Assembly (NCBI RefSeq): GCF_030867145.1 | Contig: NC_134418.1 | Span: forward strand, 3,344,802 to 3,408,801 | DNA from: Opisthocomus hoazin | Taxonomy: Eukaryota > Chordata > Aves > Opisthocomiformes > Opisthocomidae | Reading direction: 5' to 3' | Length of the DNA: 64,000 nucleotides | Notes under the pieces: generated by a model | Told to the model about the DNA's origin: nothing | Databases searched by the model: none | The model's input: only the letters and a program-made list of their open reading frames with translations | Position numbers and translations under genes: made by a program | In this document: piece by piece, positions 1-20,200 of the stretch | Position numbering within the stretch: position 1 is the first letter of the stretch | Layout: each line of letters starts with the position of its first letter

Positions 1-878
1 TTATAAATAGTCTTGAAAGGTGAGGCATTTCTTTCCTATTGTTTCTGGTAACTTTTGCCTTCAGACTAGGAGGTGCTCACAGGTTTAGTTGAAGGGAAAA
101 CAAAGCAACCTCCCCTCACTCCTGCAAACCGGCTCTGAAAGTTGCTGTGTGCTTTCCTGTCAGTCTTTTTTTCTCCCATAAAAACAAAAATCAATCTGTG
201 GTCTGTCAGCTCTGGAAAATTTGCATTAATTAATTACATGTTTTGCATGGTAATAGGCAATTTGCTGTGTAAGAGCTATTATCCACAGCAGAATTAAATT
301 TCTAGCTCCCTGTATAGTGTTCTCAGCTTTCACTTCCATGTAAACAAGGAGATCCTCATATACATCAAAAATGCTGACTCGCAGTCAAGAAAACGCAGAC
401 CTTTTTTTTACAAGAGGTTCATTAGTTCCTGTAGAAGTCAATGAGTTTTCTTTTGGATAAAAGCCAATTGCATATGCACTGGGTAAATCAAGGAAAGGAT
501 TACTGCCCAGAAAGAGGATTCTTGCCTGCTTGGTTTGTTTTTTTTTTTTTTCTTTTGCAATGTGCTAAACAAAATTAGTTTAGAGGGCAATTTAGTTCAG
601 GATAGGATCTGTGGAGCTTTGCAGAAGGGGAATTTGGCATTTTTCCAGCTCCTCTGTTTGAGTTGTGGATTAAGTGCCTGGCCTGGATCCAGCCGAGCTC
701 TGCCTTCTCGGTGTCAGCACGCGGCCAGAAGTGCTGATCTCAGTGCAGTGGAGATGAGTTTCCCTTTCCCGAGCGGCACGTGTCCTGCACCTACGCAGAG
801 TAGTGAGTCCCAGCAATAATCATAGAGGGATACTGGGATATTACCCTACTACCCTAATCCCTGTTTTCTTGCTTTCAG

Positions 879-7339
<6,461 letters not shown>

Positions 7340-10300
7340 ATGGGGTCCTCCACACACGGAGCAGCGAGGACAGCTCTCTTGGAGTTGGAAGGCAGCTTTG
7401 CCGAGGCGTAGAACAATCTGTCTAGAGTTCTTTCTTTCACCACTTTCTTTCTACCCTAATATGGCATTGGTAATGCACACATATCAAAGACCAATTGAGC
7501 GTTGAAGTGTCAGACCAAAACAGCCTTGGACTTGGGAGGCCGATGCTCTTTGGAGCTGTGAGGCAAGCAAGCTTTATGGAAATGCTACTTTCCACATCCC
7601 AAAACTGGAAACCCCAAAGATCAGCATGTCTGTACAGTTGGAGCAGGCGTTCTCAGAGTTGTTGTGTGCTCCCTTGTTTGAGAGGTGGGGGGAATCTTTT
7701 TTTTTTTTAATGCACCATGTCCCTTTCTTCCAAAACACTATAAGGACAGCAACTGACCCTTCTTTTACAGAATGATAGTCCTTTTCTGGCCTTTGAATTA
7801 AATTTCCTGGGCATCCAGTATTCCCAAATTGGTATTCTGGGTGGAATGGTCTCATGTTAAATCACTGATGTTAGGAGAGATGTCTAGCCATTTCTTCAGA
7901 TTAGCAGGGTTGGAAACAGATGTCATTTGTACTGATGCAATCCGCAGCTTTGGATGCATATTTAATTCCTGCAAATGAGCTGGAAATATTCAGAGGTTGG
8001 GCTCGCATGGCGATGTTGATGAAATCGCATCTGGGTCTAAGCTATTTGGGAATTATTTTGGATCTTTCTGCCATTGCTTCTTGGTGATCAAACACAGAAG
8101 TGTAGTTTTGCACAACTGCAACATTCTTGCTTGCACCCAGTCAGACGCTGAAACTTGTCAAAGGGCGGTTGTGTTAATGATTGCATATACATATGTACAG
8201 TAGTGCCTATGTGTACATATATACATATGGATTTGTGTATATATTTTGCATAGATATACAAATAGGCGTGATTCTTTCAAAATATCAAAAGTGTTTTGTG
8301 CAGTCAGTGTTACCTGTGATGTCTTGAATCATATACTTGTTCCCTGCTTCAGTGCTGCTTTTTCTCATCTGAGGTATGGTCACTTTTTTCCTTTTGAAGC
8401 TGCTCAGTTACTGTTTCGTTTTGGGTTTGGTTTTTTTTTTCATGTGTTTTATTCAACGTGTTCCTTTGCTTTCTTCTTCCACGGCTTGAGACCTCCATCA
8501 TTCTGTTTTGATGCTCCAACGTGCAAATTTTGCATTTGATTTTAATGTGCAGCATGAAATGAAAGTTTTCCTCATTCACCTAATCAATATTTGTTGGTCA
8601 TTTAATTGTTTGTTTTGTAGCTAATCTCCAGTTTTCCCCACTCCCAGACATTATATAATATTCCTGGATGAATCTAACTTCTGCTGTCTTTTATATTTCA
8701 CTTTAATTTTGCTTGTGCTAGGGTCAGTTTTCTTATTTGGAGTACTGTGAAACAAGCTGCCCTTTAGTTCAGTGCTTGCTCTTTGTTGCACACTACAGAT
8801 CACAGGCAAAGTGTTAAGAAAAATGTGGAAGTCTGAAGATAATGAACTTTCAAAACAGTAGAAATGAGGGAAGAAGGGTAATATAAAACTAAATGCAAAT
8901 ATATTATTAGCACAGAGAAGTGTTTCTTACCAATCGCCCAGTAAATGGTGCAGAGTTTTTATCAGCACATACCCTACTGGCTGGCTGTCCTCTGCGTGAT
9001 GAGGAAGGCCAGCTCTGGAATGAGGGAGGAAGGCATTGGGTAAAAAGCTCCTATGCTGGAAACTAAGCCAGACTGAAGCCACTGAAGATTTGGTGTATTT
9101 GCACTAAATATCAGGTAGTATTTCATCTTAGTGTAGCTGCCTAGGGCTTTAAAACATATATGAACAACTAAATCTTTATTTTCTGATGTGAAACCCTTCA
9201 TCTTTGTATTGATACTTGATGGAGGAGTGCAGTAAGAGCGTTCCCAAGAACGTGGCCGTGGCTGGTATCTACCAGAGCAATGGCAGGGGAAAGCCCTTGG
9301 CTTAGCAAGGCAAACAGCATGGCGTGACCTTGAAAGCATGACCTTCACGTTGCACCGGCCAACTCTTGCGGGACTGCTGAGAAGTCTCAGGGTCAGGATG
9401 ACCACCCCAGTACCTCTAAGCAGGTAATGCCACGCATTTGGCTTTCAGTCGGTCTTGGAAGAAGCAGGAGCAATTCATGCTGTGTCTGAGTGGCATGACA
9501 GCAGGTATAAATCCGTGCATGGTTTCTGACCACCTTCCTCAATATTTCCAAGTTTTGGAGTCATTTCTGTGGCGAGACCACTAATACCTGTTATCAAGGT
9601 CTACGTGTAGAAACGGGCCAAACAGGATTTTGGGGCAGTGCAGAGGCGGAGGTGGTAAAAGGTATGTCTGATCTTCAGTCAACAGAAACAGAGCAGGTGA
9701 CAGCAAACAGTTCAGTACCTGTTGTAAAACAGATTGCAAAGGCCTGACGATGCTTAAATAACACGCTTTTCCCACGGACGTCAAGAGATTTAACCAAAGG
9801 TAGAATGAAAAGCGTCATCCTGTGGCTGAGTAAATAATTAAATGCACGTGTTCTGGGGTTGTGTTTCTGGTTGTCTCAGCTCTTGGCAGGAAGAAGTCAC
9901 CCCGTGGGCTGGTTTAAATCATATTGTGGATGCTGTGGCTGGAGGACGGAGAGGACGTGTCCAAAGGAATGTGGCTCTGGTCGTCTTTAAGGAAGAGCAG
10001 AGGCTCCGGGTGGAATTTTGTCCAGTACAGAGCATAGTGGGGTGAACTGGCATGCAGGCCTTGCCCAGAGGAGATAGTTTTGAGATGTACCCTCCATCCC
10101 TCTACTTACAAGGACCAAAAGTGTCCACATTTAAAGCCTCTTCAAAAATACCAGTTTCGGGTAGTGTCAAATGTTGCTAACTGAGATCATTTAAAATCCA
10201 GATAGCTTGAGGGGGTTAAAGATCCTTCACAACTCTTGTTTATGTCTTTTGTTGCTGTTGCTTTACCAGTATGACTTCAGTGTTCATATTTTCTTTGTAG

Positions 10301-13300
10301 CATCAATAGGATTCTGTTTCGCAGGGTTTTCTTTCAGCAGAAGTCAGGGGCCAAAGAATCAACCGATGGGAAATCAGCACAACTCGGGGAAAAGAAGTTG
10401 TGTGCTGGCTTAGACGAGTTGAACATTTGCACCCGTATCTTAATATATGGGTAGAAGGGAGATGTGAGACTTGGCTTCTTGTCTCATAAGGGGTTGTAAT
10501 GATCCTGCAGAGGATTTTTTTTCATGCAAGTACCTTTTCTCTTCTTGTTTGCTTCTGGTTTTGCTGACTTGAGTGCAGGCGTTTCCAGGAAGTAGGCTAA
10601 CTAGGGAAGGAGAGTTTGTTCAAGAGTTGATTGAGCACTTTAATACTTCTGTGAAGGTTAAGACAATTAGAATGTAAAAAGTTTTACTATAAGCTCTTTA
10701 TATGCGCACAATGCTACGTATAACTTGCCAAAGAACTGGGTTTGAAAGATGTTGATAGCTATTGAGTCCTTGATGTTCACCTGGAACTGCAAGGTAGTAA
10801 AAAGCTTCTGAAACAAGTGGATTTTGGAAGTTACCTTTTGTCAGCTGCCAAAACGATCAGAAACTGTGGAATAGAATAAACTTCTACTCTCAAACTTGTA
10901 GTTTTCGATCCTTGCGTTGAATGTAGGAGCTAGAAGTTAGCTTGACAATTAAAATTGGATTTATACCTGAATAGTTTTGTTGGTCTGAGACTTATTTTGT
11001 TGCCTCCAAAAATACTGTTGACATGCTATGTGTGGAGATAGATGTGTTTCTCCAAGCAAATTAAGGAAAGCTGGTGAAAACATAGACTGCTGAACAGGCA
11101 GCGTAGCACTTTCTAGATTGCTTAGGAAGCAAATCTGACAACTTCACTACCAACAATGCCCAAATTCTCTGGCGTCAACATTTGAAGCTGTTAATAAATG
11201 TCAAGCTCTACTTGGATATGCATCAGTGCATTGATGGGAATGGAGTAAATGAACTCAGCTGGTTCACTTCAGAGCTGCCATCTGGTGAAATGCTTCAAGA
11301 TGAGCCCAACAACTGTGGGATGCGACATGTGCTTCCTGATGACCTGTGTGAACTGGGATGCTCGGAAGACAAATATGGTAGATGGTCGTGTTTGCATATA
11401 TGGCAGGTCAAACAATTCTCCCCGAAAGGTCCATATCCCCAGCTGCACCAGAAGACTGAAACTGTTTGCGTATTGTATTTGGCTGCTTTAGAAACTGCTG
11501 CTGAACTGTGTTCTGCGGACACACTTTGAAGAAACATGAAGGTGGCCAAAGCTGGATATAGCTGGAGAACATTTGGGGGTGGGAGGGAAGGGTTAGTTTT
11601 ATTTTTGTGGAGTCCTCAGTAACAAAAAAGGGACCTGAGACATGCCATGTCACCAGAAGCACCCTACCACTTTCCAGTCTGTGTCCCACCAAGCATTTAT
11701 CTACACTATCTGTTGACACGTGTTCGTGTTACTCCTTGATCAAGCTTTTTTTTCCTGTTCGTTGTGTTCTGTGTCTGCCCTCTGTAGTGCTTCTACCTGC
11801 CTAGAAGGTTAACAGGCAGAACCAGCTCATCTCTTGTGTCCATTCCCCCAAAACTTCAGTGCAAGCCATTTTCTCTGTCATCCCCTGACCCAGCTCTCCT
11901 CTCCCCAGCCCCTCTCTGGAGCTTGGCTCTGGCATCCCCACTGTGGAAATGCTGCCGAAGTGCCGAGTGGGTATTTTCCTCTGGAGAGCTCCTGCCCATG
12001 TCTGAGCAGCAGCATGGCAGGGGCTGCTCCCCTGGGGCTCGCTTTGCCGTAGTAGGCAATGATGGACTCAATTGTCCTACAGTTGCACCGTCTTCTGCAT
12101 CTCTTCAGACGGTCATGGCGCAGTGTTCCAGTTGGGCTGTCCTCCTTTCATCTGTCAAGCTTCTAAAACAACTTAAATAGGCTTAATGGGATGGATTTGC
12201 CACATTTTCTATGTGTGCTGAGGCCTGTGGATGTTAGAAGAGAATAGTCTTCTCTAATTGTTTTCATATCTAATGAAGGCATTTAAGTACCAAACCCTGT
12301 CCATTACACTACTGGCTGTAGATCTGGTTGCAGAAGGCAAACCATCAATATTGTGCAAAGAGCAGACAGATGAGGGAGTTGCCAGAGTAGAAGCTTTAGA
12401 AATACAAATTAGCACTTCAGCTTTTGTGTGTTTTCCTTTCAAAGTAAGACAATCCTTGGCTGTGTCTGTCTTTCCCTTGTAAAAAAAACTCTCTGCGTGA
12501 GCTTGGATCACTTGGCGCTGTTCTGATGTCACATTAAATATTAAGAGCCTGTCCTAGGGGAGATGCTGCCTTCTGCTCCCCATCTGCAGCTCCTCTGCGA
12601 AGAGCTGCTCGCTTGGAGAGCTGAAGTCTGCTCTTGGAGCAGAAGAGGGGATGCATGTGGTGTCATCCATGTGACAATTTCCTGCTGCTGCCAAAGCTAT
12701 CTGTATCCCTCATTTAGCTGCAGGTGGGAGTCCCAAATGTGAACAAAATGGTGAAGGGTTGGGAAGAAAAAAAAAAAACCCAGTTTGTAGTTAGATTCCC
12801 TCCCTCTTGACCTGAGCTGTGCTAGGTTTTTGCTCTTAGCATTAATAAACAAAGTATTTGTTATGTGATCAGGGTTTTGCAGAAAGTCAGCATATCAAAT
12901 TCGGCAGCCGGAGGATCGGTTTCGGTGCTGGGGAGGTTTGCTGAAGGGCCGAGGTCAGTTCTTGCTCTGTCTGTCGGCAACAGTCGGTGTCTCAGCACAC
13001 TTTTTCCAGGCATCGAATTTAGATGAGTTTCAGGTGATTGGATGACTTGGGTGGTTTCTGCAAGTGTCCATGAGAGTGATGGCGGGGTAGCACAGCCATG
13101 TTGGTCTCTGCCAGATGAGGCTGGAGCAGAAGGTGCAGCCTTTGGTGCTGTGAGCGATGGCATCTCCTGTTCTGCAGGTGATTTCAGGAGGTGATTGATT
13201 GAGATTTGAGTGACATCACCCAGCTCATGCAGCGTACCCCCCTTCTCCATGAACTCCTTACTGTGGGAGCTGTTAGCCACCTTTCTATTACTTAAAACAT

Positions 13301-14124
13301 ATCTATAGCATCATGTCTTTCCGAACTTCTCAAATTTGGGACCAGTGCCACCGATTTCAGACTGCACCCCCAGCAGAGTCCCAGCCTGCGTAAATAGGCT
13401 TTTAAGCGATTGATGTCTTCATTGCGGAGCTTCCTTCGCCTGCCCCGGTAGGAGCAGCTACCTCCCATCTCCTAAGAGGTCTTGATGCCAAAGTGAAATT
13501 GGGACCCTGGGTTTAAGTGCTCGTGTCTGGAAGCTGTGGCCGCCGGGATGCGCGCTGGATGTGTCCATCCCCGGCGGGTGCTGGGCTGTGATCTGAAGTG
13601 CCCAGTAAGCCTAAGTGGATCTGTTCCCATGGGAGAAAGCGCGGCAGCCGCTGGAAGGCGAGAAGCTTATTGCGCTGTCAACCCTTTGAGGATTTTTAGC
13701 CTCTCGAGTTTGGTGGAGCCACTCTGATTTAATAAGTGAGGTGGCTTAGTGCTCTCTTATTTTCAGAAGTGTTCAGCCCCTCTGTTCTCCCCGTCCTCTT
13801 TATTGATGTGAAGTTGTACCCTGTTCCCACACAGATGTTACCGCAGAAAACAGGAATTGTCTTACTAAAGACAAAAAACCCCCCTTCCTTCTCCAAAGTA
13901 GGTGCTCCTGAAGGTTAGTGCAAGTCAAACCCCCTTCCCCTTGGCCGGACCTGAGGAGGGGCTGTATCTTTGCTGCTCCTTCACTTCCCCTCCTGCTTTC
14001 CTTGGAGGGAGTGTAAATGTAGGGTAAGGTCTGAGGAGATGATTGAAGAGAAGCCTTCCTGAGGCAGAGCTGGCTCATCTCAAACCCTGCATCCCATTTT
14101 CATGCAGGCGAGCTCTGGCGGAGG
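7340..14124. other. SLC4A11 3' UTR and intergenic DNA, no gene seen
   Basis: The 3' untranslated region should start at 7340. A possible polyadenylation signal is noted at 7797; several AATAAA motifs occur further on (for example near 10.87 and 11.19 kb), so the true transcript end is unclear. An ATAC/ATGT-rich patch lies near 8.18-8.25 kb. The longest open frames here (143 codons at 8974-9405 and 139 codons at 12861-13280, both minus) show no family resemblance or splice support. Confidence 0.6.
7797..7802 (+). terminator. Possible polyadenylation signal (ATTAAA) for SLC4A11
   Basis: The first ATTAAA/AATAAA-type hexamer I noticed after the SLC4A11 stop codon, about 460 bases downstream. Position is the only support. 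Confidence 0.25.
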
Positions 14125-14620
14125 CACAGAATCACAGAATGGTAGGGGTTGGAAGGGACCTCTGTAGGTCATCTAGTCCAACCCCCTGCCCAAGCAGGGT
14201 CACCTACAGTAGGCTGTAGGGGACCTTGTCCAGGTGGGTCTGGAATATCTCCAGAGAAGGAGACTCCACAGCCTCCCTGGGCAGCCTGGGCCAGGGCTCC
14301 GTCACCCTCAGAGGGAAGTTGTTCTTCTTCATCTTCAGCTGGAGCTTCCTCTGCTTCAGTTTGTGCCCATTGCCCCTTGTCCTGTCACTGGGCACCACTG
14401 GAAAGAGTCTGGCCCCGTCCTCCTGACCCCCACCCTGCAGATATTTAGAGGCATTTCGAAGGTCCCCTCTCAGCCTTCTCTTCTCCAGGCTGAACAAGCC
14501 CAGCTCCCTCAGCCTCTCCTCGTAGGAGAGATGCTCCAGTCCCCTCCTCATCCTCGTAGCCCTCCGCTGGACTCTCTCCAGTAGCTCCTCATCTTTCTTG
14601 AACTGGGGAGCCCAGAACTG
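14125..14620 (-). mobile_element. CR1 LINE fragment, 5'-truncated
   Basis: Starts with the reversed CR1 terminus (CACAGAATCACAGAATGG, AGGGGTTGGAAGGGACC). On the minus strand a frame still reads through the ORF2 C-terminal region, including [20 protein letters not shown]. Belongs to the same subfamily as the copies at 19.8, 21.5, 40.2, 61.7 and 63.2 kb. Confidence 0.93.
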
Positions 14621-15156
14621 GAACTGGGGAGCCCAGCTGCTTGGCTGGGGCGGACTGCAGCGTGCCGGGAGAGCACCGGCGGTGGGTTTATTTTCCAGCA
14701 TGTCCCATGGCATGTAACTGGTTAAATATTTCTGTATTTGGTGACCAGGAGGTTTTTGTCACAGATCGCTGGGAAAATGTTTGAAGTGAGGGAAAGCACA
14801 TGTTCCTGTTTAGGGAGATAGGGCCTATAGATACTGCACTTGCTAACTATGCTCTTAAAGCGCATGCCTCTATCTAGTGTTGATTTTACAGTGAATGATT
14901 TCTTTTGATAAGAGTTGCTTGGGGCAGGGGGGAGGGAGAGGGAATTCCTTTATCGTAGAAGGAAACTCTGTATTTAAAAACAAAATAAAAAGAAATATAC
15001 TGTTTATATATTTCTACTTTGTGCCTAATCAGTGTCCTTTATTTAACCTTGAGCTCCCAGTATTGCTTGGATTTCTCTCCTAGTGCTGATGTACGTGTTT
15101 CTCTGGTGACTGTGGGGATCCCTGTAGCTGAGATGCTTCTGTCATGCCCAACACTT
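14621..15156. other. Unique sequence between two CR1 copies
   Basis: No gene or repeat recognised. Confidence 0.6.
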
Positions 15157-15830
15157 AGAATCATAGAATCACAGAATGGTTTGGGTTAGAAGGCACCTTA
15201 AAGATCATCTGGTTCCAACCCCCCTGCCATGAGCAGGGACATCTTCCAACAGCCCAGGTTGCTCAGAACTTCATCCAACCTGGCCTTGAACCCTGCCAGG
15301 GAGGGGGCAGCCACAGCTTCTCTGGGCAGCCTGGGCCAGGGCCTCACAACCCTCAGGGGGAAGAATTTCTTCCTAATATCTCATCTAAATCTGCCCTCTT
15401 TTAGTTTAGAGCCGTTCCCCCTTGTCCCATCACTGCACACCCTTGTGCGAAGCCCCTCTCCATCCTTCCTGTCGGCCCCTTCAGGCACTGGCAGCTGCTC
15501 TAAGGTCACCCTGGAGCCTTCTCTTCTCCAGGCTGAACAGCCCCAACTTCCTCAGCCTGTCCTCACAGGAGAGGTCCTCCAGCCCTTGGATCATCTTCGT
15601 GGCCCTCCTGTGGACCCGCTCCAACCCATCCATGTCCCTCCTATGCTGGGGGCTCCAGAGGTGGACGCAGGACTCCAGGTGGGGTCTGAGGAGAGTGGAG
15701 TCAAGGGCCAGAATCCCCTCCCTTGCCCTGCTGCCCACGCTGCTCTTGATGCAGCCCAGGGTACGGGTGGCTTTCTGGGCTGCCAGCGCACATTGCCGGC
15801 TCACGTTGAGCTTCTCATCCATCATCCACT
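15157..15830 (-). mobile_element. CR1 LINE fragment, 5'-truncated
   Basis: The reversed 3' terminus AATCATAGAATCACAGAATG begins at 15157. About 670 bases follow, reading as CR1 ORF2 C-terminal sequence on the minus strand (121 open codons at 15481-15846). It belongs to the TTTGGGTTAGAAGG type rather than the AGGGGTTGGAAGGG type. Confidence 0.93.
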
Positions 15831-18800
15831 TGTAGCGTTTGAGCATCTAAGCTGTAAATGTAAGGACATGTCTTACCCATGGGAGTCTGGGGAGCCAAAA
15901 ATGGGATTTCTTCATGCTTTGATTGGGAAGTGTAAGAAATAACTGCAGCTCTTGCCTGACATGGTGCACTGAGAGCATCTGGACCTGGCTAGCATTGCCC
16001 TAGTGGCTCGGACTTCCTTGTCATCATCCAAACCAGAGATGAGCCCAAAACCTAGTGAATTTTGTGTTGTGGGGGAGCCTGAGAATGATCCACTTCTCCA
16101 GGGAGTAAATTCACTAGTTCCCTACCACGGGATCCAAGCTTGGATAGTTGCCCTCCAGCTCATCAGGATCCTTGAGGAGCTCACTTTGCAGAAAGAGGGA
16201 CTTTTTGCAGGTGAAGGCAAGCTGATGTTGAGGTAAGGGTAAGACTGAGAATGGCTGTGTGGATCTGGCAGCATCGCTGGAGTCTGCAGAATTGCTCCTT
16301 GTCTCCAGCCACCGCATCTCCTGTGGGATTCACTCTCCACTCAGAGGGACAGTTCTGCCCTCCATCAGCATGAGCTGCCCTAGAAGTAACATTGACCCTC
16401 CTCTGTTTATATATATATATATATGTATTTTTATGTATATATAAAAATAGATTTTGTATACATATATTTTTTATATATGTATAAATATATATATAAAAAT
16501 ACATGGGAACAGGCTATCTCTCAAGGGGGAAAACAGTCCCTGTGGTGTGAACTTGAGGGCTGCTGAGCACGTGGGCAGCATCAAATATTTGGGTATTAAC
16601 CCAAGACCTGAGCTGCTCTGTCCTCTGGCACGGTGACCTTCAAGACGTGGCAGTCCCTGGGGCAGGGAAGGAGCCCTCAGACTCCTCTCATCGCATCTTC
16701 TGCAGAAGGGCGAAGCGGAAGCAGGGTCTGGGGAGCCCTTTCATGGCTCTGCGTTGCCTTTAGGCAGGTGGTTTGCATCCCCCTTCACAGCAAGGTCCAA
16801 AAGGAGCCAAATACAGAGATCCTCAAACTGGTGCAAGGACTGAGGCCTTCGCAGCAAGCAGCGTGGGGTGGGAGTGGGGCACGTGGCAAATGCCTCTCCC
16901 TTTCGATGTCTTGGTCTGTGGTGGAGGACAGCGTGTATGGGGTGGTTGTCCTGAAGACCCTGCAAGATGCCTGGAGAGCCGGGAGTGTGTTCCCAGCCAA
17001 GACTGTTCCCTTCTGGACAGGCTGGAGGTCCCATGAACGGACACAGAATGGGTAAGAAGTGGTTGTGCACCCATCAAAGAAAGCATCCTGGGAGCGGTGG
17101 GGTGACTTGGGCCCGTTGTCTCTCTGTGGCAGCTTTCTCCAGTCCATGAGGGTCTCTACCCAGGACACCTCCTAGGTGCCTGCTTGGTGTCCAGGAGTAG
17201 CTTTGGAAAGCTGGGAAGGCTGGAAAGCACCTTTGGGCTGAAGCGAGGTGTAACGGAGAGGTCGGTGCTACACCAGGACCGTAATTGCATGGGGATGCAG
17301 TGAGCCCCTCGGGATGGGGAGCGGGGAGAGGGCAGGCAGGCCACGTCGGTCACCTTGTGGCTGTCACTGCATGGGGTTTTAGCTGATGGGCATCTGCCTG
17401 CAAGGCCATAACCCTGCGAGGTGCGAAGTGTCCCTATGCAAAGCCGATGTCCGATGATGGTTTAAATGTCTGGCATTTGGTGCAGATCTGAGCTGGGGAC
17501 AGAAAGGGTCAGACGGGGACACATTTTCCCCCCGCTGTCTCCTTCCTTTTCCACCAGGACACACATGTGATGGCTGACGGGATCTTCGCAGGACGGGTTT
17601 AAATATTCATTGGCTAAAAATTACGTGGATAAACTGTTCAAAGAGGTGCCGGGCCCCAGGGATGCGATCTGCAGGACTGCCAGCACTTGTTTTTCTCCAT
17701 ACCACGTCTTGGTATGGAGGACCTGGAAAAAGGGAGTATTTAGGGTGTCTGAAACCAGGCTTTGCTCGGACTGACAGAAGGAGAAATCAGTACGTTTGCT
17801 GCCTTGATGTCCTGCTTTGATTTTAGCTGGAAAGGGCGTTGGCACGTTCCTCCCTGAGCTTCCCAGCCCTGTAAAGGACTGAAATACCTTCCTGGAGTGA
17901 TCTGGTTCTCGTGGGTCCATCACTGCCCCCAGATGTGCATCTGCCACTGCAGCAAAGCCGGTAGGAGAGGGCTTGGTGGTCCCTGCTCGCTGCATTTTGC
18001 GGGGTCTGAGGCTCCAGAGCTGGACCAGGAGGGAAAGCAGCAGAAATGTTGCCGCCAGCGAGGGGTCAGGTGTTTCAAGTTCTTGGCGCAAGAGCCAAAA
18101 GAGCCATTAACTGTAGCTTTTTCCGCTAGTGTTTTGGGTGGGGTTTGTGTTTGTTTTCTGGCAAGCAGTTTGCAGCCCTGAGCCCTCCCAGGCACCAAAA
18201 CCTGCTGTTTTTCATCAGGGATTTAATCTGCTGAGAGCAGGTGCCATCTAGGGGACAGACAGAAGAAGACAAGGAGGTTTCGTTCCCAAACCTCTGATTT
18301 TTTTTCTCCACCACCCCAACCCACCTGCAACTTCTGAAGGGCCTCAGCCCACCTCTGCGACGCTCTCCTGGTTGCATCGGCAGCAAACACGGAGAACACC
18401 AGGCTCAAAATAGGGAGCTGGTGGGTGTATGGCTTGATGCAAGCTTAACCAGCCCCCAAATCCGGAGCAGAAAGCTTCTGCCTTCATGCAGCACTGGTGC
18501 CCAAAGCCATAGACCATGGAAGCCTGCACCGGGGTTTTAATTTGAGGGTTTGCTCAAAGTGGATGGAGAAACCATGAGCGAGCCAGAGCATGGGGCTCAC
18601 GCTTCCAGCTCTAGGTTTGCCATGATGTCCTGAAGCAAACTTCCCTCCGCTTGCTGTTCTCCAGAGGGCCGTATCCTGCTTCATTTTGGAAAAGGTTTGG
18701 CCAGGAGTGCTTTCTCTGCACCACCTGCTTCTTATCCTCTTGAATTTGGATGGTCCAGAGATGTAACGCCAGGACCATGCATCAAGAGGGGCTGGTTCAG

Positions 18801-19761
18801 CTCTGCATAACTCTTTAGCTGAACCCAAAAAGCTAAATCAGCACCAACCTCACTGCATATGCTTAAAATCAGGCTCTACCAGAACACGTGGAGGTGGTGG
18901 ATGGGTGAGCAGTTGGTGGAAACGCTGCACGTCCATCGCTTTGAATAAATACTGAGCGCTAATGATACCGACTCGCTAATAAAAGTTTGGCAAATGGGCG
19001 ACCACAGCTGTGAGCTAGAGCTGCAGGCCTGAAGGGTTTGTCTTGGAAACTTCAGCAAAATCACTCAGTTTACACCCTTTCCTCTCCTATTTTGAGCTTC
19101 TTGATTTTTCTCTGCTAGCTTCGGCCCCCCTGGAAATCTTTTATGTACCCACTGCAGGCAGCTTTGGGGTGGTGAGGGGCGTCTGCAGGCTAAAGGTTTG
19201 CTGTCGGGGGCTTCTTTCCTTCCACCTCACCCCCATCCAGCAGCAAACGTCCCTCCAGCTTGTGTCCCCATCCTCCCCTGGGGCAGTCCCACCTGTGTGG
19301 AGCGTCGGGATGAGGCATGGGTGCTGCCAGCACAGGGCTTGCCCTGGCTTTAGCTGTGATGGGGTCCAGAGATAAATTTTTTTGGAGAGCCCTCCTGGAT
19401 AACCAAAATTTGCAAATCGTGGGAGTTTCAATCACGGAAAGCTGCCTGCTGCCGGTGCAGACTCCAGCAGAGGGAGCGTGGCTGCCTCTGGCAGCATGAA
19501 GAGCCACTTGCTTCAACAAACACAGCTTCTTGCGATGGGCTTTTTGGATGTCTCCTTTGGATGGCGTTTTCCCATGAGGTTCACATGTGTTCCTCGCCTG
19601 CTCAAACAGCAAAATGCATGGGTGCTTTTATAAATAGGTGAAAAAAAATATTTTTTTTCTATTTTGGGGAGATCCAGTAAGAAAAAACAAACCAAAGCCC
19701 CAGCTCTGCGAGTTCCGAGTCACAGGTATGTCACTGACTTATCAATGCTGCCTTGGCTTTT
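15831..19761. other. Intergenic DNA, no gene seen
   Basis: Apart from the AT-rich microsatellite near 16.41-16.50 kb I see only unique sequence with short chance open frames. Confidence 0.6.
16406..16502. repeat. AT-rich microsatellite, (TA)n interrupted
   Basis: A run of TA dinucleotides followed by alternating TATA/TGTA and poly-T/A blocks. It is close to self-complementary, so a hairpin or cruciform is possible. It fakes short open frames rich in Tyr, Ile and Lys on both strands. Confidence 0.85.
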
Positions 19762-20200
19762 CACAGAATCACAGAATGGTCAGGGTTGGAAGGGACCTCT
19801 GTGGGTCACCCAGCCCAACCCCCTGCCCAAGCAGGGTCACCCAGAGCAGGCTGCACAGCACCGCGGCCAGGCGGGGCTGGAATATCTCCAGAGAAGGAGA
19901 CTCCACAGCCTCCCTGGGCAGCCTGGGCCAGGGCTCCGTCACCCTCAGAGGGAAGAAGTTCTTCCTCATGTTCAGCTGGAGCTTCCTCTGCTTCAGTTTG
20001 TGCCCGTTTCCCCTTGTCCTGTCGCTGGGCACCACTGCAAAGAGCCTGGCCCCGTCCTCCTGACCCCCACCCTGCAGATATTTAGAGGCATTTCGAAGGT
20101 CCCCTCTCAGCCTTCTCTTCTCCAGGCTGAACAAGCCCAGCTCCGTCAGCCTTTCCTCACAGGAGAGATGCTCCAGTCCCCTCCTCATCCTCGTAGCCCT
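19762..20200 (-). mobile_element. CR1 LINE fragment, 5'-truncated
   Basis: Begins CACAGAATCACAGAATGGTC and runs through the same 3' segment as the copy at 14.1 kb. On the minus strand the frame [18 protein letters not shown] is open. Confidence 0.93.

Noticed and set aside
535..819. Possible earlier SLC4A11 exon
   Set aside because: The peptide does not resemble SLC4A11 and begins in a T-run; the exon before 879 must lie outside the window.
8974..9405. 143-codon minus-strand open frame
   Set aside because: No recognisable domain and no supporting context.
12861..13280. 139-codon minus-strand open frame
   Set aside because: No family resemblance, no splice or promoter support, Ser/Thr/Pro-rich chance composition.
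15229..15942. 237-codon plus-strand open frame
   Set aside because: It is the antisense of a CR1 fragment; the true coding remnant is on the other strand.
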